Shown: piece after piece, positions 7,301 through 12,581 of the stretch
How the letters are laid out: every line of letters begins with the position of its first letter
Position numbering within the stretch: position 1 is the first letter of the stretch
The notes under the pieces: generated by a model
Seen by the model: the letters and a program-made list of their open reading frames with translations, nothing else
Told to the model about the DNA's origin: nothing
Databases searched by the model: none
Assembly: GCA_035500455.1 (NCBI GenBank)
Contig: DATJXG010000161.1
Span: 1 to 12,581 of the forward strand
Direction of reading: 5' to 3'
From: DATJXG01 sp035500455
Lineage (GTDB): Bacteria; Acidobacteriota; Terriglobia; Terriglobales; Acidobacteriaceae
DNA: 12,581 bases
Position numbers and translations under genes: made by a program

Positions 7301-7900
7301 GCCGATTTCGACGTCCGCCACCGCTTCGTAATGAGCTATGCGTATTTGCTGCCCTTCGGTAAGGGCAAAGCCTTCGGCGGAAACGCCAGCGGCGTGCTCG
7401 ATCAGATCATCGGCAACTGGCAGGTCGCCGGTATCGTCAGCGCCGCGGTAGGGAACTGGTTCACCGCAACCGATTCCGTGACCGACCTGTCAAACGCCGA
7501 TTGTGGCGGAACGGTTGGTTTTTACTGCGTCCGTCCCAACGTAGTGGGGAATCCTAATGCCAAGCCCTGCGTGCCCGGCACGCTGTTCAACACCTGCGCT
7601 TTTCAGTCCAATACCATCGAAGGCGCCTTCGGCAACGCCGGCCGCAACATCATTCGCGGGCCCGGCCTGCAGGAATGGGATATTTCTCTATTCAAGCTGT
7701 TTCCCGTACACGAGCAGATGCACTTCGAATTTCGCGCGGAGTTCTTTAACGCCTTCAACCACGTGAACCCGGTATTTGGCATACCGGGAGAAATCAGCGA
7801 AGAGCCGACCACCCTGGAGTTGGGGACAGGCCAGTTCGGATTCGCAGCCGCCTCGCGCGCCCCGCGGGAAATTCAGCTGGCCATGAAGTTCTACTTTTAG
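4313..7900 (+). CDS. Oar-like TonB-dependent outer-membrane receptor
   Basis: A 1195-aa outer-membrane beta-barrel protein. Residues 1-36 are a signal peptide (PSFA|QKD). Residues about 40-125 form a carboxypeptidase-regulatory-like beta-sandwich (GAIVGTVRDSSGALVTGAKV onwards). The plug follows: LPLNGRNY (159-166), NNFLLDGVDNNS (201-212), EFGRGNGAIMNAVIKSGTN (245-263). The barrel runs from DFLRNDALDGRN (271-282) and FGFTIGGP (297-304) to the end. The last residue is Phe after alternating strand residues (LAMKFYF), as expected for BAM recognition. The length matches the Oar-like receptors that are expanded in Acidobacteriota. AAGGGA (4300-4305) lies seven bases before the ATG. Such receptors are thought to import large or scarce substrates with TonB-ExbBD energy. 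The neighbouring GH3 gene hints at oligosaccharides, but the ligand cannot be deduced. It is complete, with no frameshift. Confidence 0.95.
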   Translation: MKALRLSAFLQIRPLAIASALFLAIVIVLSGIPSFAQKDAGAIVGTVRDSSGALVTGAKVTVTDADRGTAVAQMTDDLGQYVASPLKVGRYNVTVEKEGFKKMVVGPVIVDVQARPAVDVTLQIGSTTETVDVTSQGPQLETETSELGQVVNSHTINSLPLNGRNYAQLALLGAGVTPAEPGSRVESSYGFSSNGARSMQNNFLLDGVDNNSNLGDVLNGTSYVIQPSVDAIAEFKLETNAYSAEFGRGNGAIMNAVIKSGTNQFHGDMYDFLRNDALDGRNAFDIFGRQPYKQNQFGFTIGGPIVKNHTFFFGDYEGLRIRQATPWLVSIPTPDMIGGDFSSFLGDPAFIIDPDTGEQTTTPALDCNGNPTYQGEIFNSRLAQSSSPFNGGLPCGVPINGSGPATNVFPSGLIDPLAARLAALYPAPNVDLNGANFLSDPVRKESRNNFDIRVDHTFSAKDNIFARFSYENQPSFIPSPFANDLDGGSFADGYEDDSYRSIAISDVHIFRPTLVNELRLGYNRINSHRFNLNYNTDVSSQLGFPGVPFGPDIGGLPQLSFGDGTVTIGSSGYLPSLEKQNTIVLNENLSWTHGRHSLKFGTEIRHEQFTIYQPASPRGDMGFGSDFTDNPAAPGTGGEAFATFLLGIPDGGDITSLHNVDYRRPTYAVFGEDDIQVNRKLTLNLGLRYELFTTIKAAHNEQATFDFASDSLIVPKGQTAQLTPTLAASLPVLATGSTGLISPDLNNFAPRVGLAYAFTNKLVLRSGYGIFYGGEEDGPFSNPSPGFNPPFFIAQSFSGACNAASANPADLDCSIPGLNVLSQGFPSTSLTDPNTPQLYSIDPHLRTPYTQQWHLGLEYQLPAETMLEVSYGGSRGLHLYGFFNGNQAVPIADPTAAFAPRRPAHKSLPGAGPCDLADPDNCDGTFDTSIATLRSNAVSNYNSLQFSLEKRATHDLQFQASYTYSHALDDASSASLGSLNNGDFRDQRYPMMEYGNADFDVRHRFVMSYAYLLPFGKGKAFGGNASGVLDQIIGNWQVAGIVSAAVGNWFTATDSVTDLSNADCGGTVGFYCVRPNVVGNPNAKPCVPGTLFNTCAFQSNTIEGAFGNAGRNIIRGPGLQEWDISLFKLFPVHEQMHFEFRAEFFNAFNHVNPVFGIPGEISEEPTTLELGTGQFGFAAASRAPREIQLAMKFYF

Positions 7901-7923
7901 GCGCCTGAAGTCATCCGCAGATG

Positions 7924-7976
7924 CACGCGGATAACCGCGGATTCAGCAAGAGGAGGAAATCCGCGTGAATCCGTGG
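7924..7976. repeat. Stem-loop repeat element with two exclusive pairings
   Basis: Two overlapping pairings are present. CCGCGGATTCA (7935-7945) pairs with TGAATCCGTGG (7966-7976), 11 bp with one G-U. CACGCGGAT (7924-7932) pairs perfectly over 9 bp with ATCCGCGTG (7959-7967). They share bases, so only one can form at a time. The phrase ATCCGCGTGAATCCGTGG resembles an element I recall as dispersed in Acidobacteriota and other soil bacteria, which was not tested here. No T-tract follows. It separates the receptor gene from the toxin-antitoxin pair. Confidence 0.5.
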
Positions 7977-8010
7977 CCACGAATGTCTGGTAATTTCCCC
8001 ATGTGTGTCA

Positions 8011-8029
8011 TACAATGTACGTACGACAG
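8011..8029 (+). promoter_or_regulatory. Promoter and palindromic operator candidate of the toxin-antitoxin operon
   Basis: TACAAT (8011-8016) is a 5/6 match to the -10 box, without a clear -35. It is followed directly by the perfect 8-bp palindrome GTACGTAC (8017-8024), within the looser dyad TGTACGTACGACA (8016-8028). The palindrome would cover the start site, where a ribbon-helix-helix antitoxin commonly binds to repress its own operon. The leader before ATG 8032 would be about 10 bases, with no Shine-Dalgarno site. Confidence 0.45.
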
Positions 8030-8031
8030 TC

Positions 8032-8316
8032 ATGCCGACCACCGCCAAGACCGGACGCACCAGGCGCATCAACATTCGCGCAACCTCGCAGGACGAAAGC
8101 CTGATCCGCCAGGGCGCAAAGCAGCGTGGAGTCAACCTCAGCAGCTTCGTGCTGGAAAGCGCCCGCCTGCACGCGGAACAGGTGCTGGCTGACAAGCGGG
8201 ACTTTGCCCTCGACCCGCGCCAGTGGCGGCAGTTCCTCGATCTCCTCGACCGGCCCCCGCGGCCCAAGCCCAGGCTGCGCAGGCTCCTGCGGGAACCCGG
8301 CGTTCTTGACAGGTAA
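8032..8316 (+). CDS. DUF1778 ribbon-helix-helix antitoxin
   Basis: A 94-aa antitoxin of the DUF1778 (TacA/AtaR-like) family. It is expected to bind the neighbouring GNAT toxin and, as a dimer, to repress the operon. The N-terminal ribbon-helix-helix is RTRRINIRATSQDESLIRQG followed by VNLSSFVLESA. The C-terminal neutralising tail shows the family pattern DFALDPRQWRQFLDLLDRPP and then basic LRRLLREPGVLD. The frame is open to a GTG at 8005. The ATG at 8032 is preferred because it gives the usual short leader before RRINIRA and lies downstream of the likely -10. Neither start has a clear ribosome site, so translation may be leaderless or nearly so. The stop is three bases before the toxin start, indicating co-transcription and coupled translation. 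Confidence 0.85.
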   Translation: MPTTAKTGRTRRINIRATSQDESLIRQGAKQRGVNLSSFVLESARLHAEQVLADKRDFALDPRQWRQFLDLLDRPPRPKPRLRRLLREPGVLDR

Positions 8317-8319
8317 GCC

Positions 8320-8829
8320 ATGGCCCTCGCCGGCTTTTCCGAGGTCGAACGACTGACGGAGGAGCACGACCTGAGCCGGTTCGATTGCGGCAAGCTCTCA
8401 TTGGACGACTGGCTTCGACGCTTCGCCCTCATCAACGACCGCAACGATTCCGCGCGAACCTACGTCGTCCACCGCCATCGCGTCGTGCTCGGCTACTATT
8501 CGCTGGATGCGGGTAGTGTTGTCCGCGAGGAAGCAACCGCCCGCGTGGCCAAAGGTCTGGCCAGGCAACCTATTCCTGTGGCCGTGCTGGCCCGGTTGGC
8601 TGTTGATCTCACCGTCAAAGGCTCAGGCCTGGGCGCAGCCCTGTTAAAGGACGCCTTGCTGCGGGTGCACGGAGCCGCCGATGTCATCGGCATTCGCGCC
8701 ATCCTGGTCCACGCCATCGATCCCCAGGCGCGCAGCTTTTATCGCCATTTCGAATTTGAACCCTTCCCCACCGACGATCTTCGCCTCCTGCTTCTGATGA
8801 AGGACCTGCGCGAGAATCTGCGAAAGTAA
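8320..8829 (+). CDS. GNAT-family acetyltransferase toxin (TacT/AtaT-like)
   Basis: A 169-aa GCN5-related N-acetyltransferase of the toxin branch that pairs with DUF1778 antitoxins. Characterised members (TacT, AtaT, KacT) acetylate the amino group of charged tRNAs and stop translation, so this role is inferred from family and context. The start has the toxin signature FDCGKLSLDDWLRRFA (21-36) and VVLGYYSLDAGSV (55-67). The acetyl-CoA loop is LARLAVDLTVKGSGLGAALL (90-109), with Lys100 where Arg or Gln is usual in the RxxGxG/A motif. Tyr141 in ARSFYRHFEF matches the catalytic tyrosine of TacT/AtaT, so the enzyme looks intact. The ATG at 8320 is three bases after the antitoxin stop. A stem-loop follows the toxin stop, with no further gene in the operon. 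Confidence 0.88.
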   Translation: MALAGFSEVERLTEEHDLSRFDCGKLSLDDWLRRFALINDRNDSARTYVVHRHRVVLGYYSLDAGSVVREEATARVAKGLARQPIPVAVLARLAVDLTVKGSGLGAALLKDALLRVHGAADVIGIRAILVHAIDPQARSFYRHFEFEPFPTDDLRLLLLMKDLRENLRK

Positions 8830-8863
8830 CCCACGGCTCGTCACCCCGCCCACCCGTCGTGGG
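8830..8863 (+). terminator. Weak stem-loop after the toxin gene, possible terminator
   Basis: CCCACGGC (8830-8837) pairs with GTCGTGGG (8856-8863) over 8 bp with one G-U, starting immediately after the toxin stop codon. The loop is 18 bases and no T-tract follows. It may assist Rho-dependent termination or protect the 3' end of the mRNA. It is not a classic intrinsic terminator. Confidence 0.3.
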
Positions 8864-8926
8864 AACGCCTTAATCCGCCGGATAAGCCATTCGCTGCTCA
8901 GCCCTGCCTCCAACCCACTCATCCGC

Positions 8927-8932
8927 TATACT
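8927..8932 (+). promoter_or_regulatory. -10 box placing the nuoI start at its ATG (leaderless candidate)
   Basis: TATACT (8927-8932) matches the -10 consensus at 5/6. The expected start, 6-8 bases downstream, falls on or next to the nuoI ATG at 8940. There is no Shine-Dalgarno site and no strong -35. Together these suggest a leaderless nuoI mRNA. Confidence 0.4.
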
Positions 8933-8939
8933 ATGAACC

Positions 8940-9470
8940 ATGCCCATCCTGAAAGACATCGCGGCCGTGGCCAAAGGCATGAGCATCACCTTCATGGAGA
9001 TGTTCCAGCCTACCCAGGTAGAAAACTACCCGGACGGCCCCGGCCCGTTGAAGGGCGCGAGATTCCAGGAACGTTTCCGCGGCATGCACGTGCTGCAGCG
9101 CGACGAAAATGGCCTGGAAAAGTGCGTAGCCTGCTTCCTGTGCGCAGCCAACTGCCCCTCGAACTGCATCTATATCGAGGCCGCCGAGAACACCGAAGAG
9201 CACCGGGTCAGCGGCGCCGAGCGCTACGCCAAGGTTTACAACATTGATTACAACCGCTGCATCTTTTGCGGCTACTGCGTGGAGGCGTGTCCCACCGACG
9301 CCATCACCCACGGCCACGGCTTCGAACTGGCCAGCTTCAACGCCAGCAACCTCATTTATCGCAAAGAGCAGTTGCTGGCGGCCATGCCGGCCCACATCGG
9401 AGCCAATGCCGTCTTCAATGAGGCCGAAGTCGAAGGCGGCGCGCCGGCGCAAATGGTGCAAGGGAGCTAA
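8940..9470 (+). CDS. nuoI: NADH-quinone oxidoreductase subunit I (NuoI)
   Basis: A 176-aa ferredoxin-like subunit of respiratory complex I. It carries electrons through two [4Fe-4S] clusters in the arm facing the cytoplasm, towards quinone. The two cluster motifs are complete. The first is C62-x2-C65-x2-C68-x3-C72 (CVACFLCAANCP) and the second is C107-x2-C110-x2-C113-x3-C117 (CIFCGYCVEACP). The amphipathic N-terminal part (ILKDIAAVAKGMSITFMEMF) and the FRGMHVLQRDENGLEKC stretch (46-62) are typical of NuoI rather than of a soluble ferredoxin. No other nuo gene lies within the window, which is unusual because nuoI is normally inside a nuo operon between nuoH and nuoJ. The upstream ATG at 8933 is in another frame. 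A strong terminator follows. Confidence 0.93.
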   Translation: MPILKDIAAVAKGMSITFMEMFQPTQVENYPDGPGPLKGARFQERFRGMHVLQRDENGLEKCVACFLCAANCPSNCIYIEAAENTEEHRVSGAERYAKVYNIDYNRCIFCGYCVEACPTDAITHGHGFELASFNASNLIYRKEQLLAAMPAHIGANAVFNEAEVEGGAPAQMVQGS

Positions 9471-9498
9471 AGTTCAACCAGCAGATTCCAAAGCACGC

Positions 9499-9533
9499 AA
9501 CGCCGGCCTGCAGCGGGCCGGCGTTTGTTGTTT
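9499..9533 (+). terminator. Rho-independent terminator of nuoI
   Basis: A perfect 10-bp stem pairs AACGCCGGCC (9499-9508) with GGCCGGCGTT (9516-9525) across a 7-base loop. TGTTGTTT (9526-9533) follows as an interrupted T-tract. It starts 28 bases after the nuoI stop and separates nuoI from metH. Confidence 0.82.
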
Positions 9534-9574
9534 GGTTGCGGGCCGCTGTCGTGTCCCCCCGCGCTCTCACTCTT

Positions 9575-9609
9575 TGTCATCCCGAGCGAAGCGAGGGATC
9601 TCGGTCTCC
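9575..9609. repeat. Probable REP-like dispersed element (GAGCGAAGCGAG core)
   Basis: The core is ATCCC-GAGCGAAGCGA-GGGAT (9579-9599). ATCCC and GGGAT are exact inverted repeats, and CCGAG (9582-9586) also faces CTCGG (9600-9604). The string GTCATCCCGAGCGAAGCGAG matches, from memory, a short intergenic element repeated in many bacterial genomes, including Acidobacteriota. This was not searched. It lies between the nuoI terminator and metH. Confidence 0.6.
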
Positions 9610-9684
9610 ACAACGTATTCGTTCGTGCGCAGAAAGCAGAAAGGGAATTCGCTAACGGCCCGCGATTAACGAGTGACGACTAAC

Positions 9685-12581
9685 ATGCCCGACTTCCTCC
9701 AACTCGTCCGCGACCGCGTCGTAATCTACGACGGCGCCATGGGCACCAACATCCAGAAGCGCAATCCCACTCTCGACGATTACTGGGGCAAAGAGAACTG
9801 CAGCGAAGTTCTCGTGCTGAGCCGGCCCGACATCATTCGCGACATCCACGCCGATTTTCTCAGCGTAGGCTGCGACGTAGTCGAAACGAACACCTTCGGG
9901 GGCATGAGCATCGTTCTCGGCGAGTTTGGGCTGGCAGACCGTGTCAAAGAAATTAATCTCTCTGCTGCGGAGCTTGCGAAAAATGTCGCAGCCCAGTTCT
10001 CGACGAAAGACAAGCCTCGATTTGTCGCCGGATCAATCGGTCCGGGCACAAAAATGCCGTCGCTAGGTCATATCGGCCACGAGGAAATGCTTAGGTCCTA
10101 CGAGGAGCAGGCGACTGCCCTGATCGAAGGCGGGGTCGATATCTTGCTGATTGAGACCTGCTTCGATTTGCTGCAGGCGAAGATTGCGACAATTGCTGTC
10201 CTCGATGCAATGAAGAAAGCCGGGAAGCGTTTGCCGGTGCAAGTGCAGGTCACGCTTCAAGAATCGGGAACGATGCTGCTCGGCACCGAAATTGGCGCGG
10301 CGCTGACCGCCCTTGAAGTGCTGGATATCGACATCATCGGGCTGAATTGCTCGACCGGTCCCGATCTGATGAACGACGCCGTACGCTATCTCGGCGGAAA
10401 TTCACTGAAGGATATCTCGGTTCTGCCAAATGCAGGTCTGCCGCAGAACGTGGGCGGTGCGGCGGTCTTCAAGCTCACTCCAAAAGAGCTGGCGGAGTAC
10501 CACAAGCACTTCGTGCAGGACTATGGCGTGCGCATCGTCGGCGGCTGCTGCGGCACTACCCCCGAGCACCTCAAAGCCGTGGTGGACGCCGTCTCCGGCA
10601 TCGAACCGGGTAGCAGGGAAGTGAAGCCCGTCGCGGCCGCTTCCAGCGCCTACACTTCGGTGCCCCTCGATCTCGAACCCAAGCCGCTCGTCGTCGCCGA
10701 GGAAATGAATACCACGACCCGCGTGGAGCACTTCCGCAACCTGGTGCGCGGCAGGAAATATGACGACATCCTGGCGCTCGCCAAAAAGCTGGTGAACGAC
10801 GGCTCACACATGCTCGACCTGTGCTGCGCCATCGTGGGCGAGGACGAAAAAGGCTACATCAGCTCGATTCTGGAGAAGATCGCCACCCGCGTACCCGCCC
10901 CCATTCTGGTGGATTCCACCGAGGCCGACGTGGTGGAAGAAGCCCTGAAGCGCATCCCCGGCAAAGCCATCATCAACTCCATCAACCTGGAAGACGGCGA
11001 GAAGCGCACCTCAAAAGTTCTGCCCATGGCCAAGCGCTATGGCGCTGCTGTTATCGCTCTGACGATCGACGAAGAAGGTATGGCCCTCACCACCGAGAAA
11101 AAGACGGCCATCGCCCACCGCATCTTCGACCTGGCGACGAAAAAATACGGCATCCGTCCGACCGACATCATCTTCGACGCCCTCACACTGCCCATCTCTA
11201 CCGGCCAGGAAGAATACCGCTCCGCGGGCATCGAAACCCTGAACGCCATCAAAAAGATCAAGCAGGAACTGCCCGAGGTGAAAACCATCCTCGGCGTCAG
11301 CAACATTTCCTTCGGCCTCGACGCTTACCCGCGCCGCGTGCTGAACTCGGTTTTCATGCACGAAGCCGTGGACCATGGCCTCGATATGGCCATCGTCAAC
11401 TACACCAAAATCTATCCGCTATACAAAATTCCTCATGAAGAAGTTGAGCTGGCCCGCAAGCTCATCTACCGCGACGCCTCCGCCGGCGATCCGCTGCAGG
11501 TCTATATGGCGCACTTTGCCGGCACCAAGGGCAAAGCCCAGGCGAGCACCACCGCCCACGTAGAAACTCTCTCGGTCGAGGACAAGCTCAAGTACGCGAT
11601 CATCAACGGCGAGAAATCGGTCGGCGAGGGCGCCCACAAAAAGGCCCTTGAAGAAATCCTTGAAGAAGCGCTTAAGCAGTACACGCCCCTCGACCTCATC
11701 AACACCGTCCTGCTCGATGGCATGAAAACGGTCGGCGATCTCTTCGGGGCGCGCAAGATGCAGCTGCCGTCGGTGCTCGATTCCGCCGGCGTAATGAAGC
11801 AGGCAGTGGCCTACCTCGAGCCCAGGATGGAGAAAAAAGCCGGTTCGCAGAAGGGAACTATCGTCCTTGCGACGGTAAAGGGCGATGTTCACGATATAGG
11901 TAAGAACCTGGTAGATATTATCCTATCCAATAATGGATACCATGTAGTAAACCTTGGCATTAAGCAACCCGGCGATGTCATTATCAAATCAGCACTTGAG
12001 CACCGCGCCGATGCCATCGGCTTGAGCGGCTTGCTGGTGAAGTCCACGCTTGAAATGAAGTATGTCATCCAGGACCTGCAGCGCCAGAAGCTCGAGTTCC
12101 CGGTGATTTGCGGTGGCGCAGCCCTTACCCGCAAATACGTCGAAGACGATCTCCGCCGCGAATATTCCAACGCCGTCTTCTACGCCGACGACGCCTTCGC
12201 CGGCCTGCACGTCATGGAAGATCTGATCGCCCCCGACGGCAAGAAAGAAGCCCGCCTGCAGGAAGGCCGCACCGTGAAGGAATACGCCAAAGCCGCGGCC
12301 GTGGACGAAGAAACCGGCCCTGTTTTCGCTGAAAGAAGCGCGGTGGTAAGCGACGCGCCGAATATTCCAGTCCCGCCATTCTGGGGCGTGCGCGTGAAAA
12401 AAGACTATGACCTTCGCGAAGTCTTCCAGTACATCAACGAGACGGCGTTGTTCAAGAACCAGTGGCAGCTGAAAACCGCCTCGCAGGAAGACTACCTCCG
12501 CCTGGTGGAGCAAAAATTCCGCCCGATCAAGAAGCAACTGGAAGAAGAAATCATAGCCAGCGGCCTGTTTGAGCCCAAGGT
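9685..12581 (+). CDS. metH: Cobalamin-dependent methionine synthase MetH, 3' end cut off
   Basis: MetH transfers a methyl group from methyl-tetrahydrofolate through cobalamin to homocysteine, making methionine. The frame is open for 965 codons to the window edge; E. coli MetH is about 1227 aa. Domains in order: homocysteine domain (1-300) with zinc ligands Cys222, Cys288 and Cys289 (GLNCSTG, IVGGCCGTTP); pterin domain (about 335-600) with DSTEADVVEEAL and GVSNISFGLDAYPRRVLNSV; helical cap (about 625-720); and B12 domain (725-850) with GDVHDIGKN, whose His736 is the expected cobalt ligand, plus CGGAAL. A start of the activation domain appears after 890 (PPFWGVRV). The pterin part resembles the mycobacterial type more than E. 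coli. Oddities: the usual GERxN motif reads AEEMN (338-342), and an AT-rich patch lies at 11881-12000. The ATG at 9685 lacks a clear Shine-Dalgarno site. A GTG at 9673 is a less likely start. Confidence 0.95.
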   Translation, partial: MPDFLQLVRDRVVIYDGAMGTNIQKRNPTLDDYWGKENCSEVLVLSRPDIIRDIHADFLSVGCDVVETNTFGGMSIVLGEFGLADRVKEINLSAAELAKNVAAQFSTKDKPRFVAGSIGPGTKMPSLGHIGHEEMLRSYEEQATALIEGGVDILLIETCFDLLQAKIATIAVLDAMKKAGKRLPVQVQVTLQESGTMLLGTEIGAALTALEVLDIDIIGLNCSTGPDLMNDAVRYLGGNSLKDISVLPNAGLPQNVGGAAVFKLTPKELAEYHKHFVQDYGVRIVGGCCGTTPEHLKAVVDAVSGIEPGSREVKPVAAASSAYTSVPLDLEPKPLVVAEEMNTTTRVEHFRNLVRGRKYDDILALAKKLVNDGSHMLDLCCAIVGEDEKGYISSILEKIATRVPAPILVDSTEADVVEEALKRIPGKAIINSINLEDGEKRTSKVLPMAKRYGAAVIALTIDEEGMALTTEKKTAIAHRIFDLATKKYGIRPTDIIFDALTLPISTGQEEYRSAGIETLNAIKKIKQELPEVKTILGVSNISFGLDAYPRRVLNSVFMHEAVDHGLDMAIVNYTKIYPLYKIPHEEVELARKLIYRDASAGDPLQVYMAHFAGTKGKAQASTTAHVETLSVEDKLKYAIINGEKSVGEGAHKKALEEILEEALKQYTPLDLINTVLLDGMKTVGDLFGARKMQLPSVLDSAGVMKQAVAYLEPRMEKKAGSQKGTIVLATVKGDVHDIGKNLVDIILSNNGYHVVNLGIKQPGDVIIKSALEHRADAIGLSGLLVKSTLEMKYVIQDLQRQKLEFPVICGGAALTRKYVEDDLRREYSNAVFYADDAFAGLHVMEDLIAPDGKKEARLQEGRTVKEYAKAAAVDEETGPVFAERSAVVSDAPNIPVPPFWGVRVKKDYDLREVFQYINETALFKNQWQLKTASQEDYLRLVEQKFRPIKKQLEEEIIASGLFEPK

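Noticed and set aside
7965..8192. GTG start with an AGGAGG site eight bases upstream, 75 codons
   Set aside because: It runs out of frame into the antitoxin gene and its product is low-complexity Pro/Arg/Gln. The AGGAGG belongs to the hairpin repeat.
7901..8940. Toxin-antitoxin segment as a mobile island
   Set aside because: No integrase, transposase, target duplication or clear composition shift is visible at its edges.
9534..9684. Possible SAM, SAH or cobalamin riboswitch before metH
   Set aside because: No B12 box, SAM-I core or SAH core was recognised. The space is occupied by the nuoI terminator, the REP-like element and about 75 unremarkable bases.

Overview
The base composition, gene content and intergenic sequences suggest a chromosomal segment from an Acidobacteriota genome (class Terriglobia-like). 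This is an inference. It rests on a very large Oar-like TonB-dependent receptor with an N-terminal carboxypeptidase-regulatory-like domain, a secreted ASH/'choice-of-anchor D' protein, a DUF2911 protein, and several short GC-rich intergenic elements of the kind scattered through such genomes. No rRNA, tRNA, CRISPR array, integrase or transposase was seen.

Layout. 1-1059 (-): 5' part of a secreted GH3 beta-glucosidase that runs off the left edge. 1317-2318 (+): an extended-SDR NAD-dependent epimerase/dehydratase, divergent from the GH3 gene. 2406-2903 (-): a PhnB-like VOC (glyoxalase-fold) protein with a clear intrinsic terminator at 2358-2387. 3164-3676 (+): a secreted DUF2911 protein. 3713-4129 (-): a small secreted ASH-domain protein, convergent with DUF2911 and divergent from the next gene. 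4313-7900 (+): a complete 1195-aa TonB-dependent receptor with a plausible sigma70-type promoter. 8032-8316 and 8320-8829 (+): a two-gene toxin-antitoxin module, with a DUF1778 ribbon-helix-helix antitoxin and a GNAT acetyltransferase toxin. 8940-9470 (+): NuoI, the 2x[4Fe-4S] subunit of complex I, standing alone and closed by a strong terminator. 9685-12581 (+): cobalamin-dependent methionine synthase MetH, truncated by the right edge inside or just before its activation domain.

The genes do not form one pathway. They look like a series of single transcription units: sugar/polymer use (GH3, SDR, receptor), envelope proteins (DUF2911, ASH, receptor), a toxin-antitoxin pair, and housekeeping genes (nuoI, metH). 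Gaps between units carry stem-loops and probable dispersed repeats near 2322, 7924 and 9575, and a heptamer tandem repeat at 1203. No gene-free stretch exceeds 300 bases.

Nothing here is convincingly a new biological system. The observations most worth checking are the palindrome over the promoter of the toxin-antitoxin pair, the isolated and probably leaderless nuoI, the altered pterin motif and AT-rich patch in metH, and the missing catalytic serine in the SDR enzyme.
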